Assembly (NCBI GenBank): GCA_938028745.1
Contig: CALIZL010000114.1
Coordinates: 1-45,132, forward strand
Reading direction: 5' to 3'
Length of the DNA stretch: 45,132 nt
DNA from: an uncultured Prevotella sp.
GTDB taxonomy: Bacteria > Bacteroidota > Bacteroidia > Bacteroidales > Bacteroidaceae
A program made the position numbers and the translations under genes. Under the pieces are notes generated by a model. It was not told where the DNA came from. It searched no databases and worked only from the letters and a program-made list of their open reading frames with translations. Shown here piece by piece: positions 7,620 to 16,115 of the stretch (the first letter of the stretch is position 1; every line of letters begins with the position of its first letter).

Positions 7620-10600
7620 ATGAATACATTTAGACTTTTATTTTTGTCGCTGTTGCTTGCAGCAATACCAATTAGCGGGTTCTCATACACCGACGATCAA
7701 GTTGTTGATTTTGGCGATTGCTATTACAAAGTGGTGTCTGGTACGAAGCTTACCCTATCTTTTTTGGGCATGAAACCTGGCAAAACAGGCGCATTGGTGC
7801 TGCCCGCAACCGTCACCGACAAGTACGGATACGTACTTACCATTGTCGGTGCAGAATATAACCCCCAATACAGAAGTGCAGGGATAACCTCTGTAACATT
7901 GCCGCAGACAATGGAATTTATCGGCGGTTACGCTTTCTCGGGCGCTTCGCTTGCCACGATGAACATTCCCAAGAGCCTCAAACGGATAGAAAGAGGTGCA
8001 TGGAGCAGCCTTTATGGGGCACCCAAATTCACGGTGGATGCCGATAACCCTGTCTTCGAGAACGATGCAAACGGCGTGCTCTACTCAAAAGGTAAGGCCA
8101 CGCTCATCTGCGTGCCGTCTAATCTTCCGTTGCAGGGTGGCAAATACACCGTCAATCCCAGCGTAAAGGTTATCAGCACAGCAGCTTTCCAAAGCGTACA
8201 CGGCCTTACCAAGATAGTGTTGCCTAAATATCTGGAGAAAATATTTGATGGCTACCCCACCATCGCACCAACCAATTCGCTGGCCGCATTCGAGATTGCC
8301 ACAGGCGCACCCCACTTCAAGGTTGTCGATGGCGTACTATTCAGGGGGGACACACTCGTGTTGTATCCTAGGGCAAAAACCAATACCACCTATACCGTGC
8401 CCACTGGCATTACAGGCATAACATCTTACGCCATATCCAGTAACCGATGGCTAGAAAGCATCAACCTCAATCAAGTAACCAACCTGGCTAAGTCGTCGAT
8501 ATATAGTGCAAGTAAGATTACCACCCTGACATTACCCGCCAACCTAAAACCTTATGACAAGGATACTGGCGAAGGTATGGTGGAGGGTTGCTTCGAGGCG
8601 TGTAACAATCTAATTGCCTACCACGTCATGCCCAAAAACAAATACTTTGCCTCCTTGGGCGGCGTGCTGTTCTCTACCAACATGAAAACGCTCTACTTCT
8701 ATCCCGGCAGCAAGCCAGGCACAACATATACCATACCCGGTACGGTGGAAGTAATTGCCGGGCATGCCTTTCAAGGTGCCAAAAACCTTACCACGATGCA
8801 CATCCCCGCAAAGGTACAACGTATCAACGCAGAGGCCTTTCGCGACGTGCAAAACCTCAAAACAATAACATTCCACCCCAATTCGCAATTGCAAGAGATT
8901 GAATATTACGCATTCAGATGGTGCAGCAGCCTAAAAGAAGTGACACTGCCCAAGTCGTTGCCTAGGCTCAACGAGATATTCTACATGTGTATCAACCTCG
9001 AAACAATCAACGTTCCGGCCGGTTCGCATCTCAAATACATCAGGCATGGAGCATTCTCTACGAACTCAAAACTGAAGGCCTTCAACTTCTTAGGCGATTG
9101 CGAATTAGAGAAACTCGAACGCAACGTCTTCGCAGGCCTGCGCCTTCTAGAATCGTTTAATATCCCCAAGTCGGTTAAGGTTATCGAGTCCAACGCCTTC
9201 ATCGGATGCGCCAATTTGAAGACGGTTAAGTTCCATTCCGATGCCGAAATAGACAAAATCGGTGCCGGTGCCTTTGCCGATTGCGGCATTACCAGCATCA
9301 ACATCCCCAAGAAGGTGGTGAAGATAGATAGGGAAGCCTTCTTAAAATGCCAGGCACTTACCACGATAAACATAACGAAAACAACAACCAGCATCAGCCC
9401 CGAAGCTTTTAAGTACTGCTCCAACCTCACCGAGATAAACGTGGATAGAGACAACAACGTTTATTCAAGCAACGACGGCTGCTTGCTTTCTAAGGACAAA
9501 GCCAAGCTGATGATATTCCCTCCGGGTAAGGCTAACGACAAGTTTACCCTCTTGCCGCCTTCAATCACCATCATTGGCGATTATGCTTTCTACGACTGTG
9601 CAAAGCTGAAGAATGTAACCATACCCAACAAGGTAGACTCTATCGGCATTCGCTCATTCGGACTTTGCGACAACCTGAATACCATTACCTTCCTTTGCGA
9701 CCAGATGATAGACCCGCAAAAGATTAATCAGGCCACCAACGAAGCCGCATTCGATGCCGACAAAGGATTGGATAAAAAGATAGGGAAGATACACATCAAC
9801 GTGCGAAAAAACATGCTTGGCGCGTATCAGTCGAACACGTTCTACCAAAAGTTCGCCTCCATTAACCCATCCTTCAATGCCAATACCGAAGAATACATTG
9901 CCGTATCCGACCAAGCTGTCGACCTGCTGAGCACAACCTGCGCCGACCATACCTTTATCTTGCCCAAGTCTATCGAGCACCAAGGCAAGACTTACGAAGT
10001 GAGCCTAATCGGCGACTACGCTTTTGAGAACGCTCCCAGCAGCGTTGAAGAAGTGGTGGTGAAGAAAAACGTGAAGTATATCGGGGCAAAAGCTTTCGCG
10101 GCCAAAAGCAATAAGATAAAGAGCGTGTTCTTTATCGAGAGCCAACCCACAAAAGAAATGCTTAGCACCACTCGTTTCAGACTAGACGAAACTGGCCTGA
10201 ACTTTAACGAGTTTGCACCCCACACCAAGATATACGTTAAAAAGTCGGCATATCAAGAGTACAAAGACAAGTGGACAAAGACCGTGTACAACCAAACCAC
10301 GAAAACTGAGCAACCAAGCTCGTTAGACTTTACGTCGCAGATTGATTATCGCATCACCGACTTCCACATTAACACCAAGTACGCCACCTTTGCACGCGAG
10401 TTTGATGTCGATTTCAGAGATTGTGTGGCCGAAAATGGCGCACGCGTGGCAGCATTCGTGGCCGGTTCTAAGATTGAAACAGGCGCGGGCGACTACGGCA
10501 CAGCCACTTCGCACATCAGGATGACCAGCATCGACCGCCACGGAGGGGTAAGCAATTCGTATGCTTATGTACCTGCCGAAACGGGCGTGCTGCTGAAAAT

Positions 10601-11015
10601 CCTCGACAAAAAGAACGCCACAGATAACAATTTCTATTACACCATCGGCGAAAAAGACGATGTGCAGTATAACATCTCTAACAGCGTGATGTGTGGCGTG
10701 GTTGGAAAACCCGCACTTGTGCAGGCTTCTGCCGCAGCACCCATCTACGTAATGCAAGGCGGCATGTTTAGGAAATGCACTTCAAACCTCAACCCGTTTC
10801 CCGTGCATAAGGCTTACCTAAAACTCAAAGGTGGGGCAGGGGCCAAGTTGATATTGCATTTCGACGACGACGACACCACTACTGCTATCGAGGAAGTAGC
10901 AGCCGAAGAGGCTGCCGCGAGCAACGAAACCTTGTACAACCTCAACGGACAGCGGGTTAGCAACCCCCAGAAGGGCATCTACATCCGCCAAGGCAAGAAG
11001 GTAATGGTGAAGTAG
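7620..11015 (+). CDS. BspA-like leucine-rich repeat surface protein (LRR_5 type)
   Basis: A 1131-residue exported protein. Residues 1-22 are a signal peptide (MNTFRLLFLSLLLAAIPISG). From about 60 to 720 and again near 790-850 it is built of BspA/TpLRR-type units of about 23 residues with the pattern LxxIxxxAFxxCxxLxxIxIPxxV, for example ITSVTLPQTMEFIGGYAFSG and LKTVKFHSDAEIDKIGAGAF. The C-terminal 200 residues are a separate beta-rich region. The protein ends in YNLNGQRV...GIYIRQGKKVMVK, a tail seen on many Prevotella surface proteins and suggestive of sorting to the cell surface. BspA relatives bind host matrix proteins and other bacteria, so adhesion is the likely role (family knowledge, not shown here). 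It stands alone as a transcription unit with a long leader. Confidence 0.88.
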   Translation: MNTFRLLFLSLLLAAIPISGFSYTDDQVVDFGDCYYKVVSGTKLTLSFLGMKPGKTGALVLPATVTDKYGYVLTIVGAEYNPQYRSAGITSVTLPQTMEFIGGYAFSGASLATMNIPKSLKRIERGAWSSLYGAPKFTVDADNPVFENDANGVLYSKGKATLICVPSNLPLQGGKYTVNPSVKVISTAAFQSVHGLTKIVLPKYLEKIFDGYPTIAPTNSLAAFEIATGAPHFKVVDGVLFRGDTLVLYPRAKTNTTYTVPTGITGITSYAISSNRWLESINLNQVTNLAKSSIYSASKITTLTLPANLKPYDKDTGEGMVEGCFEACNNLIAYHVMPKNKYFASLGGVLFSTNMKTLYFYPGSKPGTTYTIPGTVEVIAGHAFQGAKNLTTMHIPAKVQRINAEAFRDVQNLKTITFHPNSQLQEIEYYAFRWCSSLKEVTLPKSLPRLNEIFYMCINLETINVPAGSHLKYIRHGAFSTNSKLKAFNFLGDCELEKLERNVFAGLRLLESFNIPKSVKVIESNAFIGCANLKTVKFHSDAEIDKIGAGAFADCGITSINIPKKVVKIDREAFLKCQALTTINITKTTTSISPEAFKYCSNLTEINVDRDNNVYSSNDGCLLSKDKAKLMIFPPGKANDKFTLLPPSITIIGDYAFYDCAKLKNVTIPNKVDSIGIRSFGLCDNLNTITFLCDQMIDPQKINQATNEAAFDADKGLDKKIGKIHINVRKNMLGAYQSNTFYQKFASINPSFNANTEEYIAVSDQAVDLLSTTCADHTFILPKSIEHQGKTYEVSLIGDYAFENAPSSVEEVVVKKNVKYIGAKAFAAKSNKIKSVFFIESQPTKEMLSTTRFRLDETGLNFNEFAPHTKIYVKKSAYQEYKDKWTKTVYNQTTKTEQPSSLDFTSQIDYRITDFHINTKYATFAREFDVDFRDCVAENGARVAAFVAGSKIETGAGDYGTATSHIRMTSIDRHGGVSNSYAYVPAETGVLLKILDKKNATDNNFYYTIGEKDDVQYNISNSVMCGVVGKPALVQASAAAPIYVMQGGMFRKCTSNLNPFPVHKAYLKLKGGAGAKLILHFDDDDTTTAIEEVAAEEAAASNETLYNLNGQRVSNPQKGIYIRQGKKVMVK

Positions 11016-11233
11016 TACCTGTGGCACTAGCCATGAACCATGCCGCATGCCTGTGGTTGTAGCCATGCTCGTGCAACAGAACGCCACAGGCTGAACTTGC
11101 TCGTAATGCGGAGCGAATAGTAAAAGTTGGCTGGTCATAACGTCTTTACAGAACGTTTGTCCCTTCAAAAAGGAAATCACGATACACCTCCTGAAATGGG
11201 TGTTTAATAGTAGTTGAGCATTAATGAAAGCCT

Positions 11234-11264
11234 GAATAGGGGAGCGATAGTTGCTCCCCTATTC
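11234..11264 (+). terminator. Hairpin terminator after the LRR gene
   Basis: A perfect 12-bp stem, GAATAGGGGAGC and GCTCCCCTATTC, encloses a seven-base loop 218 nt after the LRR stop. There is no T tract. The intervening 11016-11233 holds an 8-bp long-range inverted repeat (CCTGTGGC at 11018, GCCACAGG at 11083) and nothing coding. Confidence 0.55.
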
Positions 11265-11288
11265 TCACCAGGCGGTGCTCCGCTTCTT

Positions 11289-11490
11289 AAACCTCAATCG
11301 GTCGTTACAGCGCTTACCTATTATTTTAAGTTGTTTCCATCGCTTCCTGTTCGTCTTTCGTTTGCTTGTCGGCATCTGGCCTGCCTTATTCTCTTGATGT
11401 AGCCCGCTACGTCTTCAAGAATAAGGCTGACAAGATGCTCAACAACACACAAAATCTGCACAGGCTCTAACGGCTTATTTAGGTTAAAAT
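11289..11490 (+). repeat. 200-bp element with terminal inverted repeats, copy A
   Basis: Directly repeated at 12226-12426 with roughly 80 percent identity by eye. The ends are imperfect inverted repeats (AACCTCAATCGGTCGTTA at the left, the complement of AACCTAAATAAGCCGTTA at the right). The middle is also partly self-complementary. The pair brackets a complete copy of the 650-bp dispersed repeat. It has no open frame of note and could be a MITE-like non-autonomous element or a structured RNA. Confidence 0.6.
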
Positions 11491-11494
11491 TGTT

Positions 11495-12145
11495 GTTTTT
11501 GTTTTACAAAACCGTTCAAGTTTTCACTCCATTCTAGCGAGGATATAGCATAAAAAGCATGTAAATTGGCACTCTTTTCGCCCTTTCACGTCTTTGGTTT
11601 TGTCTATTTCTAGAAACAGAACCTGCATTTTGCACCATTTTACCTTTCTAGTTTGGTTGCCAGCTCATAATTTTAGAAGCCCAATTACCTGCTTTTTGCC
11701 CCTAAACCCCCACCTTTTAATGGCTATTTTGCCCCTTTGCGGCATGTGTTTCATGGCTCGAAGGGGTTTTGTTTATGCAATTGCAGTGGATGTTTATGCT
11801 TTTTGTCTCGCATTTAGCAGCAAATCGCACCGCATTTAGCACCATTTTGCCTTGCATTTAGCACCAAAACGCACTGCGTTTTGCACCAAATTGCAATGCG
11901 TTTTGCACCAAAACGCACTGCGTTTAGCGGCATATTGCACTACATTTAGTAGCAAATAGCCCAAAAGTTGGTGCAAATGGAGGCTTTTTAAAATAAATAT
12001 TCATTTTGCCTGCGTTTACAACCAACCCCTTTTTGCACCAAAACAAACCTTCGCGAGAATCGATTATTTGCAACAAGGTTGGCGATTGGTGAACAGAAAG
12101 GGCACCCATAATGTTAAATTTCTTGCTCAAAACTATACAAAACAG
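11495..12145 (+). repeat. Dispersed intergenic repeat, copy 2 (complete), with 22-bp array
   Basis: A complete copy of the element. It opens with a TTTGTTTTACAA block and TTCTAGCGAG, passes through CTGCATTTTGCACCATTTT and AGTTTGGTTGCCAGCTC, and then has an array of seven exact 22-bp units at 11810-11963. It closes with TGCAAATGGAGG, TTCGCGAGAATCGAT and CATAATGTTAAA. Unit order matches copies 3 and 4, so the element was copied as a whole. Short open frames in it are not conserved in frame between copies. Confidence 0.85.
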
Positions 12146-12225
12146 GCGTATCTTACATGCACACGAATGGCAATGGTAGGGAAAACACATACGCTTGCAA
12201 CCACCGCGGTAGCCGGGCATACATT

Positions 12226-12426
12226 AAACCCTAGTCGGTCGTTATACCGCTTACCTATTATTTTAGGTTGTTTCCATCGCTTCTTGTTCATCTTTCGTTT
12301 GCTTGTCGGCATCTTGCCTGCCTTGCTCTTTCGGCGTGGCCCGCTACGCCTTCAAGAAAAAGACAGGCAATATGCTCAACAATACACAAAATCTGCACAG
12401 GCTCTAACGACCGATTTGGGTTAAAA
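12226..12426 (+). repeat. 200-bp element with terminal inverted repeats, copy A'
   Basis: A direct repeat of 11289-11490. Its termini AACCCTAGTCGGTCGTTA and (complement) AACCCAAATCGGTCGTTA are inverted repeats with two mismatches in 18. Inside, GCATCTTGCCTG pairs with CAGGCAATATGC, and GGCGT pairs with ACGCC around the centre, so a transcript would fold into a long interrupted hairpin. The 80 bp between the dispersed repeat and this element (12146-12225) shows nothing else. Confidence 0.65.
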
Positions 12427-12539
12427 GTCAAGACGGCTTCGTTGTTAAATTTGTGGGCGTTACTAGCGATAATGATACAGCTAAGCATGCCCGAACATCT
12501 ATAAATAGTGGGCGTGAGTGTGCCAAAATGGGTAAAACG

Positions 12540-12570
12540 TTTCGTTAAGAGCAACTTTTTATTAACTTTG
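12540..12570 (+). promoter_or_regulatory. Promoter of the AAA ATPase gene
   Basis: TAACTTTG at 12563-12570 is a consensus -7 box. TTTC at 12540-12543, 19 bp upstream, is one base off the -33 TTTG. Transcription would start near 12577, so the longer in-frame ATG at 12508 cannot be used and the start at 12613 is supported. Confidence 0.6.
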
Positions 12571-12612
12571 CAATACGGATGTAGCCAACATCTCTACGTT
12601 CAGCTTAATGCA

Positions 12613-13893
12613 ATGATACAAGAACTAACAATAAAAAACTTCTTATCGTTTAAAGATGCTACCACGTTTAGCTTTGAAGCAACAGACGACAATACCTTTG
12701 AAGACTGGCAAGTGGTGCAGATTGGCAATACAAGGCTGTTGCGCTTTTCCCTAGTTTATGGGGCAAACGCCAGTGGAAAGTCGAACTTGTTGGCCGCATT
12801 CGAATTCTTACGTAGTTTTTGGTTCCGTATACAGCCAACAAAAGATACGCCAATAGGCGTGCAGCCTTTCATGCTCGACCGAGCGACCCCTAGCAAACCC
12901 AGTTGTTTTGAATTGGTTTTCTTTGTTGGAACCGAAAAATATAAGTACGAACTAGAACTTGACAACAAGGTGGTTTACGGCGAACGCCTATCTTATTACA
13001 AAACCACACAGCCCACATTGTTGCTTAACCGCACCTTAGACAATGGCGTTTCGGTTGTCAAACTGCATTCAGACCTTAAAGTATCAAAGAAAATTTTAGA
13101 ACGGGTGAACTTGGATTGTCTGCCCAACATGTCGTTTTTCGGAGCAAGCGACATGTTGATTTATAGGCAGCCGATAATAGGAAAGGTTCAAACTTGGATG
13201 GAAATAAACTTTGCGCCTGCAATCAAACCCGACATTTCTCTGTTCGAATCCTTTGAGCAAATGCTTACTGATGAAGTGGAATTGAAGGCCTATATCCTGG
13301 ATTTTTTGCGTTGTGCAGACACGAATATAACCGACATAACAACAAAGTTGCATCGGGAGACCTTATCTGATTTGGATAAAACACTCATTGAAGGCAGTGA
13401 TAAATTCTCTCGATACGAGAAGAACGAAATTCTGAAAGCAGGAGCATTCGAGCGGGAACGATCCTTTTTCGCGCATGTGGTACGTAATGGTGACGGAAAA
13501 GAAACGTACTCGTTGCCTAGCAGCAGCCTGAGTAGGGGCACAAAACAAATGATAGGCTTGGAGGTGGTTATATTTCGAGCTCTTCTGGTGCAGGCATTTC
13601 TCGTGATAGACGAAATGGAGACATCGCTGCATCCTAGGCTGTTGGAGCTTGTTCTCACCCATTTCTTGCAGAAAAAGAGCCGTAGCCAGTTGCTTGTTAC
13701 CACAAATTACGACCCGCTGTTGGATGAGGTGAACGATATACTTAGAAAAGATATGGTGTGGTTTACGGAGAAAGGCGAGGATGGCGCAACTGAACTTTAC
13801 TCGCTGGCCGATTTTAAGAGACTGAACACAGCCCGTTCGCTGTGCAAGCACTACCGCAATGGGCGTTTTGGCGCAGTGCCTAACATCGGATAG
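12613..13893 (+). CDS. AAA_15/RloA-type ATP-binding protein, unpaired
   Basis: A 426-residue cytosolic ATPase of the ABC/SMC-like AAA_15 (OLD/RloA) group. It opens with the typical IQELTIKNFLSFKDATTFSF strand. It has Walker A GANASGKSN (50-58), an ABC-type signature SSLSRGTKQMIGL (304-316), Walker B LVIDE (330-334) with catalytic Glu334, and a D-loop-like SLHPRL. The usual switch histidine after Walker B is replaced in LLVTTNYDP (Asn365). The C-terminus RSLCKHYRNGRFGAVPNIG is characteristic of the family. Relatives include abortive-infection and PARIS-type defence ATPases, which normally pair with a nuclease or toxin gene such as RloB. No partner lies next to it here; the neighbours are repeats and a convergent esterase gene. 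Defence is a guess from family. The start is set by the promoter at 12563. Confidence 0.82.
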   Translation: MIQELTIKNFLSFKDATTFSFEATDDNTFEDWQVVQIGNTRLLRFSLVYGANASGKSNLLAAFEFLRSFWFRIQPTKDTPIGVQPFMLDRATPSKPSCFELVFFVGTEKYKYELELDNKVVYGERLSYYKTTQPTLLLNRTLDNGVSVVKLHSDLKVSKKILERVNLDCLPNMSFFGASDMLIYRQPIIGKVQTWMEINFAPAIKPDISLFESFEQMLTDEVELKAYILDFLRCADTNITDITTKLHRETLSDLDKTLIEGSDKFSRYEKNEILKAGAFERERSFFAHVVRNGDGKETYSLPSSSLSRGTKQMIGLEVVIFRALLVQAFLVIDEMETSLHPRLLELVLTHFLQKKSRSQLLVTTNYDPLLDEVNDILRKDMVWFTEKGEDGATELYSLADFKRLNTARSLCKHYRNGRFGAVPNIG

Positions 13894-13905
13894 AATGGGA
13901 GAAGT

Positions 13906-13924
13906 AGGGGGATGGAATCCCCCT
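13906..13924 (+). terminator. Hairpin after the ATPase gene
   Basis: AGGGGGAT and ATCCCCCT form a perfect 8-bp stem with a three-base loop, 12 nt after the stop. There is no T run directly after it. The rest of the gap to the convergent esterase gene (13925-14122) holds nothing recognisable. Confidence 0.5.
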
Positions 13925-14122
13925 CATTGGGGCTGTTCTTTCATCCAGTTTGTGGTATGGAAGACCGCTGGTGGCGTGCCGTAAGGCCGTAAGTGGGTCT
14001 ACGCCGGGGTTGTGGTAGTGGGCTTTATCGTTAGTGGGGTTCGGGCGAAAGGGTTGTTTGTTTAGTGTGAAACGAAGTGTATCATACGCCATTAGTCGAT
14101 ATAACGTTGTGGATTCTGTCCT

Positions 14123-15808
14123 TTATTGAATGTCAATCTGATTTATCCAGACTTGACTTCTGTCTTGGGTTGTATCGAAATTCTTCAACATAAAGCTCAC
14201 GTCATATCCAATCCGCTTATCGAAACGCAGCTTTCCGTTTACGTATATGCGCACTTTCTTGTTCGTGTCTACCATTTCAGGAGAAATGTTTACCGTGAAA
14301 GATTTGATACAAGACGTTTCTATCCGGAAGATATTATCTGCATATTTTGCCATTATCTTGCCCGACTTACGCGGAAAATCGAAAGCCATCTTGTCGACAT
14401 TCTTGGTTATAATACTGTCTTTTTCGTTATATTCTAGCCATAGATTGATTTTGAAGTTCTTTTCTTTATGCCATGCCTTCCTGCTTGCCAACGTGTCTAG
14501 CTTTATGTTGGAAAGCCAATCTACGTGGCCATAACGATTGTCGTCAAACTCCCATGATATTTCTTTTAGGAAAGGGTTTCTTTGCCGTTGAAGAAGGTCG
14601 GCAAACAAAATCTTGTATGCTGGTTCTGATTCGTCGAACTGGGGAAACCAATGCGGGAAGCCATTGTAACGATATTCCTTGTAATCGGCTTTGATGCTGT
14701 TCATCAATTGAGTAAAATCATCGTTGGCATTGGGCGGATAATAGTAATCCTTATCTGTTGAAAAGTTGATGAACGAACGGTTTTTGATGTTCTCGACAAA
14801 GGTTCCACCCGTGAAAACTTTTGGCTGGGTGTTGAAACCATAGAAGCCTGCAAATGGCGTTGGCTGTTTCATCAGATACGAGAAAGAGCCTGTTGCTCCA
14901 TTTGAATGTCCTGAAACAAACACCTTGTTGTCGTCTATGTTGAGTGCCTTCTTAACAAGTGTAAGAATCTTAGGCACCATAAAGAAACCATCATCGGGAG
15001 TCATCCAGTTGAATTCTTTACTACCTTGGGGAAAGACAAGTATCACATCGTTTAGCTCGGCATACTTGGTGTAATATCTGTTCCAATCGTATAGCACCCA
15101 CGAAGCAGGCAGATAGTCGGTGAGGCTGTTGTTCCTGACTGCCCCATGTAGGAAGAATAGCAAGGGATAACGCTTTGCAGGGTTGTAGTTTGGGGGCAAA
15201 TGAACGAGGAAAGCCGTTCTCGCCGTGTCGTTTATCACAAACGAAAGAGAATAGTCTTGTTGTTGCTTGGGCAGAAATCCAGCCTTTTTCTTAATCTCGC
15301 TGTACAGTATCTTGCCGTCTTTCGCATTGTTCAACGGAGCTTTATCCACAACGTAAAACTCTTTTTCGAGGGCTTTTAGGCCGTCGTAAAAGGTTTGCTT
15401 GGCTTTCAAGGCTTTGATTTTCAGGTTGTCCCACCTAGGGTCAGAAAGCAGGTTTGCATACTCGTCTTGGGCATACTCGCCAATTATAAGTTCCCAATTG
15501 GTCAACTGTGGGAGTTTTGAAGACAATTGAAATAGGTGGTTTAGATAATTAAATGCCTTGTCTTTCTCGTTCAGGTAGCCAGCAAGAACAGATGCCTTGT
15601 AGAGTCCTATGTCTTCGATGCTGTCGGGGAAAAGCGAAAAGGCATGCTCGTACATGGCAAGCGACTTTTTGTAAGTTGCGCTGTCTGCCGACTGCCACAT
15701 GGTTTCCAAAGCCGCTCGCGTAAGGCTAGAATAGGTTTCTTGCCCATGTAGCGGAATAGACACTAACACAGAAAGTAGCAAAAGATGCCTTACTATTTGT
15801 TGTTTCAT
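14123..15808 (-). CDS. Secreted alpha/beta-hydrolase (esterase-like)
   Basis: A 561-residue protein with a signal peptide (1-22, ending LHGQ). Residues 25-150 are helical and TPR-like. An alpha/beta-hydrolase domain follows: the oxyanion strand region YPLLFFLHGA (about 214-223), the nucleophile elbow GHSNGATGS with Ser302, and a likely catalytic His386 in GFPHWFPQF. This layout resembles PHB-depolymerase/feruloyl-esterase-like hydrolases. The C-terminal 120 residues are beta-rich and may bind ligand (NLWLEYNEKDS, FTVNISPEM, VRIYVNGKLRFD). The substrate cannot be told from sequence. It is a single gene, convergent with the ATPase and separated from the PUL by a strong terminator, so it is probably not part of the PUL operon. 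No consensus promoter was found upstream. Confidence 0.78.
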   Translation of the reverse strand: MKQQIVRHLLLLSVLVSIPLHGQETYSSLTRAALETMWQSADSATYKKSLAMYEHAFSLFPDSIEDIGLYKASVLAGYLNEKDKAFNYLNHLFQLSSKLPQLTNWELIIGEYAQDEYANLLSDPRWDNLKIKALKAKQTFYDGLKALEKEFYVVDKAPLNNAKDGKILYSEIKKKAGFLPKQQQDYSLSFVINDTARTAFLVHLPPNYNPAKRYPLLFFLHGAVRNNSLTDYLPASWVLYDWNRYYTKYAELNDVILVFPQGSKEFNWMTPDDGFFMVPKILTLVKKALNIDDNKVFVSGHSNGATGSFSYLMKQPTPFAGFYGFNTQPKVFTGGTFVENIKNRSFINFSTDKDYYYPPNANDDFTQLMNSIKADYKEYRYNGFPHWFPQFDESEPAYKILFADLLQRQRNPFLKEISWEFDDNRYGHVDWLSNIKLDTLASRKAWHKEKNFKINLWLEYNEKDSIITKNVDKMAFDFPRKSGKIMAKYADNIFRIETSCIKSFTVNISPEMVDTNKKVRIYVNGKLRFDKRIGYDVSFMLKNFDTTQDRSQVWINQIDIQ

Positions 15809-15908
15809 GTTGAACTGTTCCTCCTTTGTTTAGCTCTCGGTGTCGGAGATGTTCGCATACGAGAGGCTTTACTATTATCAACAACGCACACAAGCTTGTT
15901 TTATTACA

Positions 15909-15950
15909 AAAAGATACCGAGCAATTTTGAGTAATTGCTCGGTATCTTTT
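15909..15950. terminator. Strong hairpin terminator at the end of the PUL
   Basis: AAAAGATACCGAGCAATT and its exact complement form an 18-bp stem with a six-base loop, with A and T runs at the ends, so it can act on either strand. On the minus strand it ends GH109 transcription about 165 nt after the stop codon. Positions 15951-16115 contain only a short GTTGACAAGTTAACAAGTAG-type degenerate repeat. Confidence 0.85.
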
Positions 15951-16115
15951 GGGGTATATTCAATTGTTAGTTGACAAGTTAACAAGTAGACAGGTTGCCA
16001 AGTCTACGAACCTTTCACGCAGATAACGCTTGCATGCTGCCAACTAAGTGTGCAATTCGAGCTTTCGAAAAGCCGAATTGGGGTGGCGTGAAAACGTGGT
16101 GAAGCGTGGGCAAGC

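Noticed and set aside
12508..12612. A 35-residue N-terminal extension of the ATPase
   Set aside because: It would start upstream of the predicted transcription start and precede the usual family opening IQELTIKNF.
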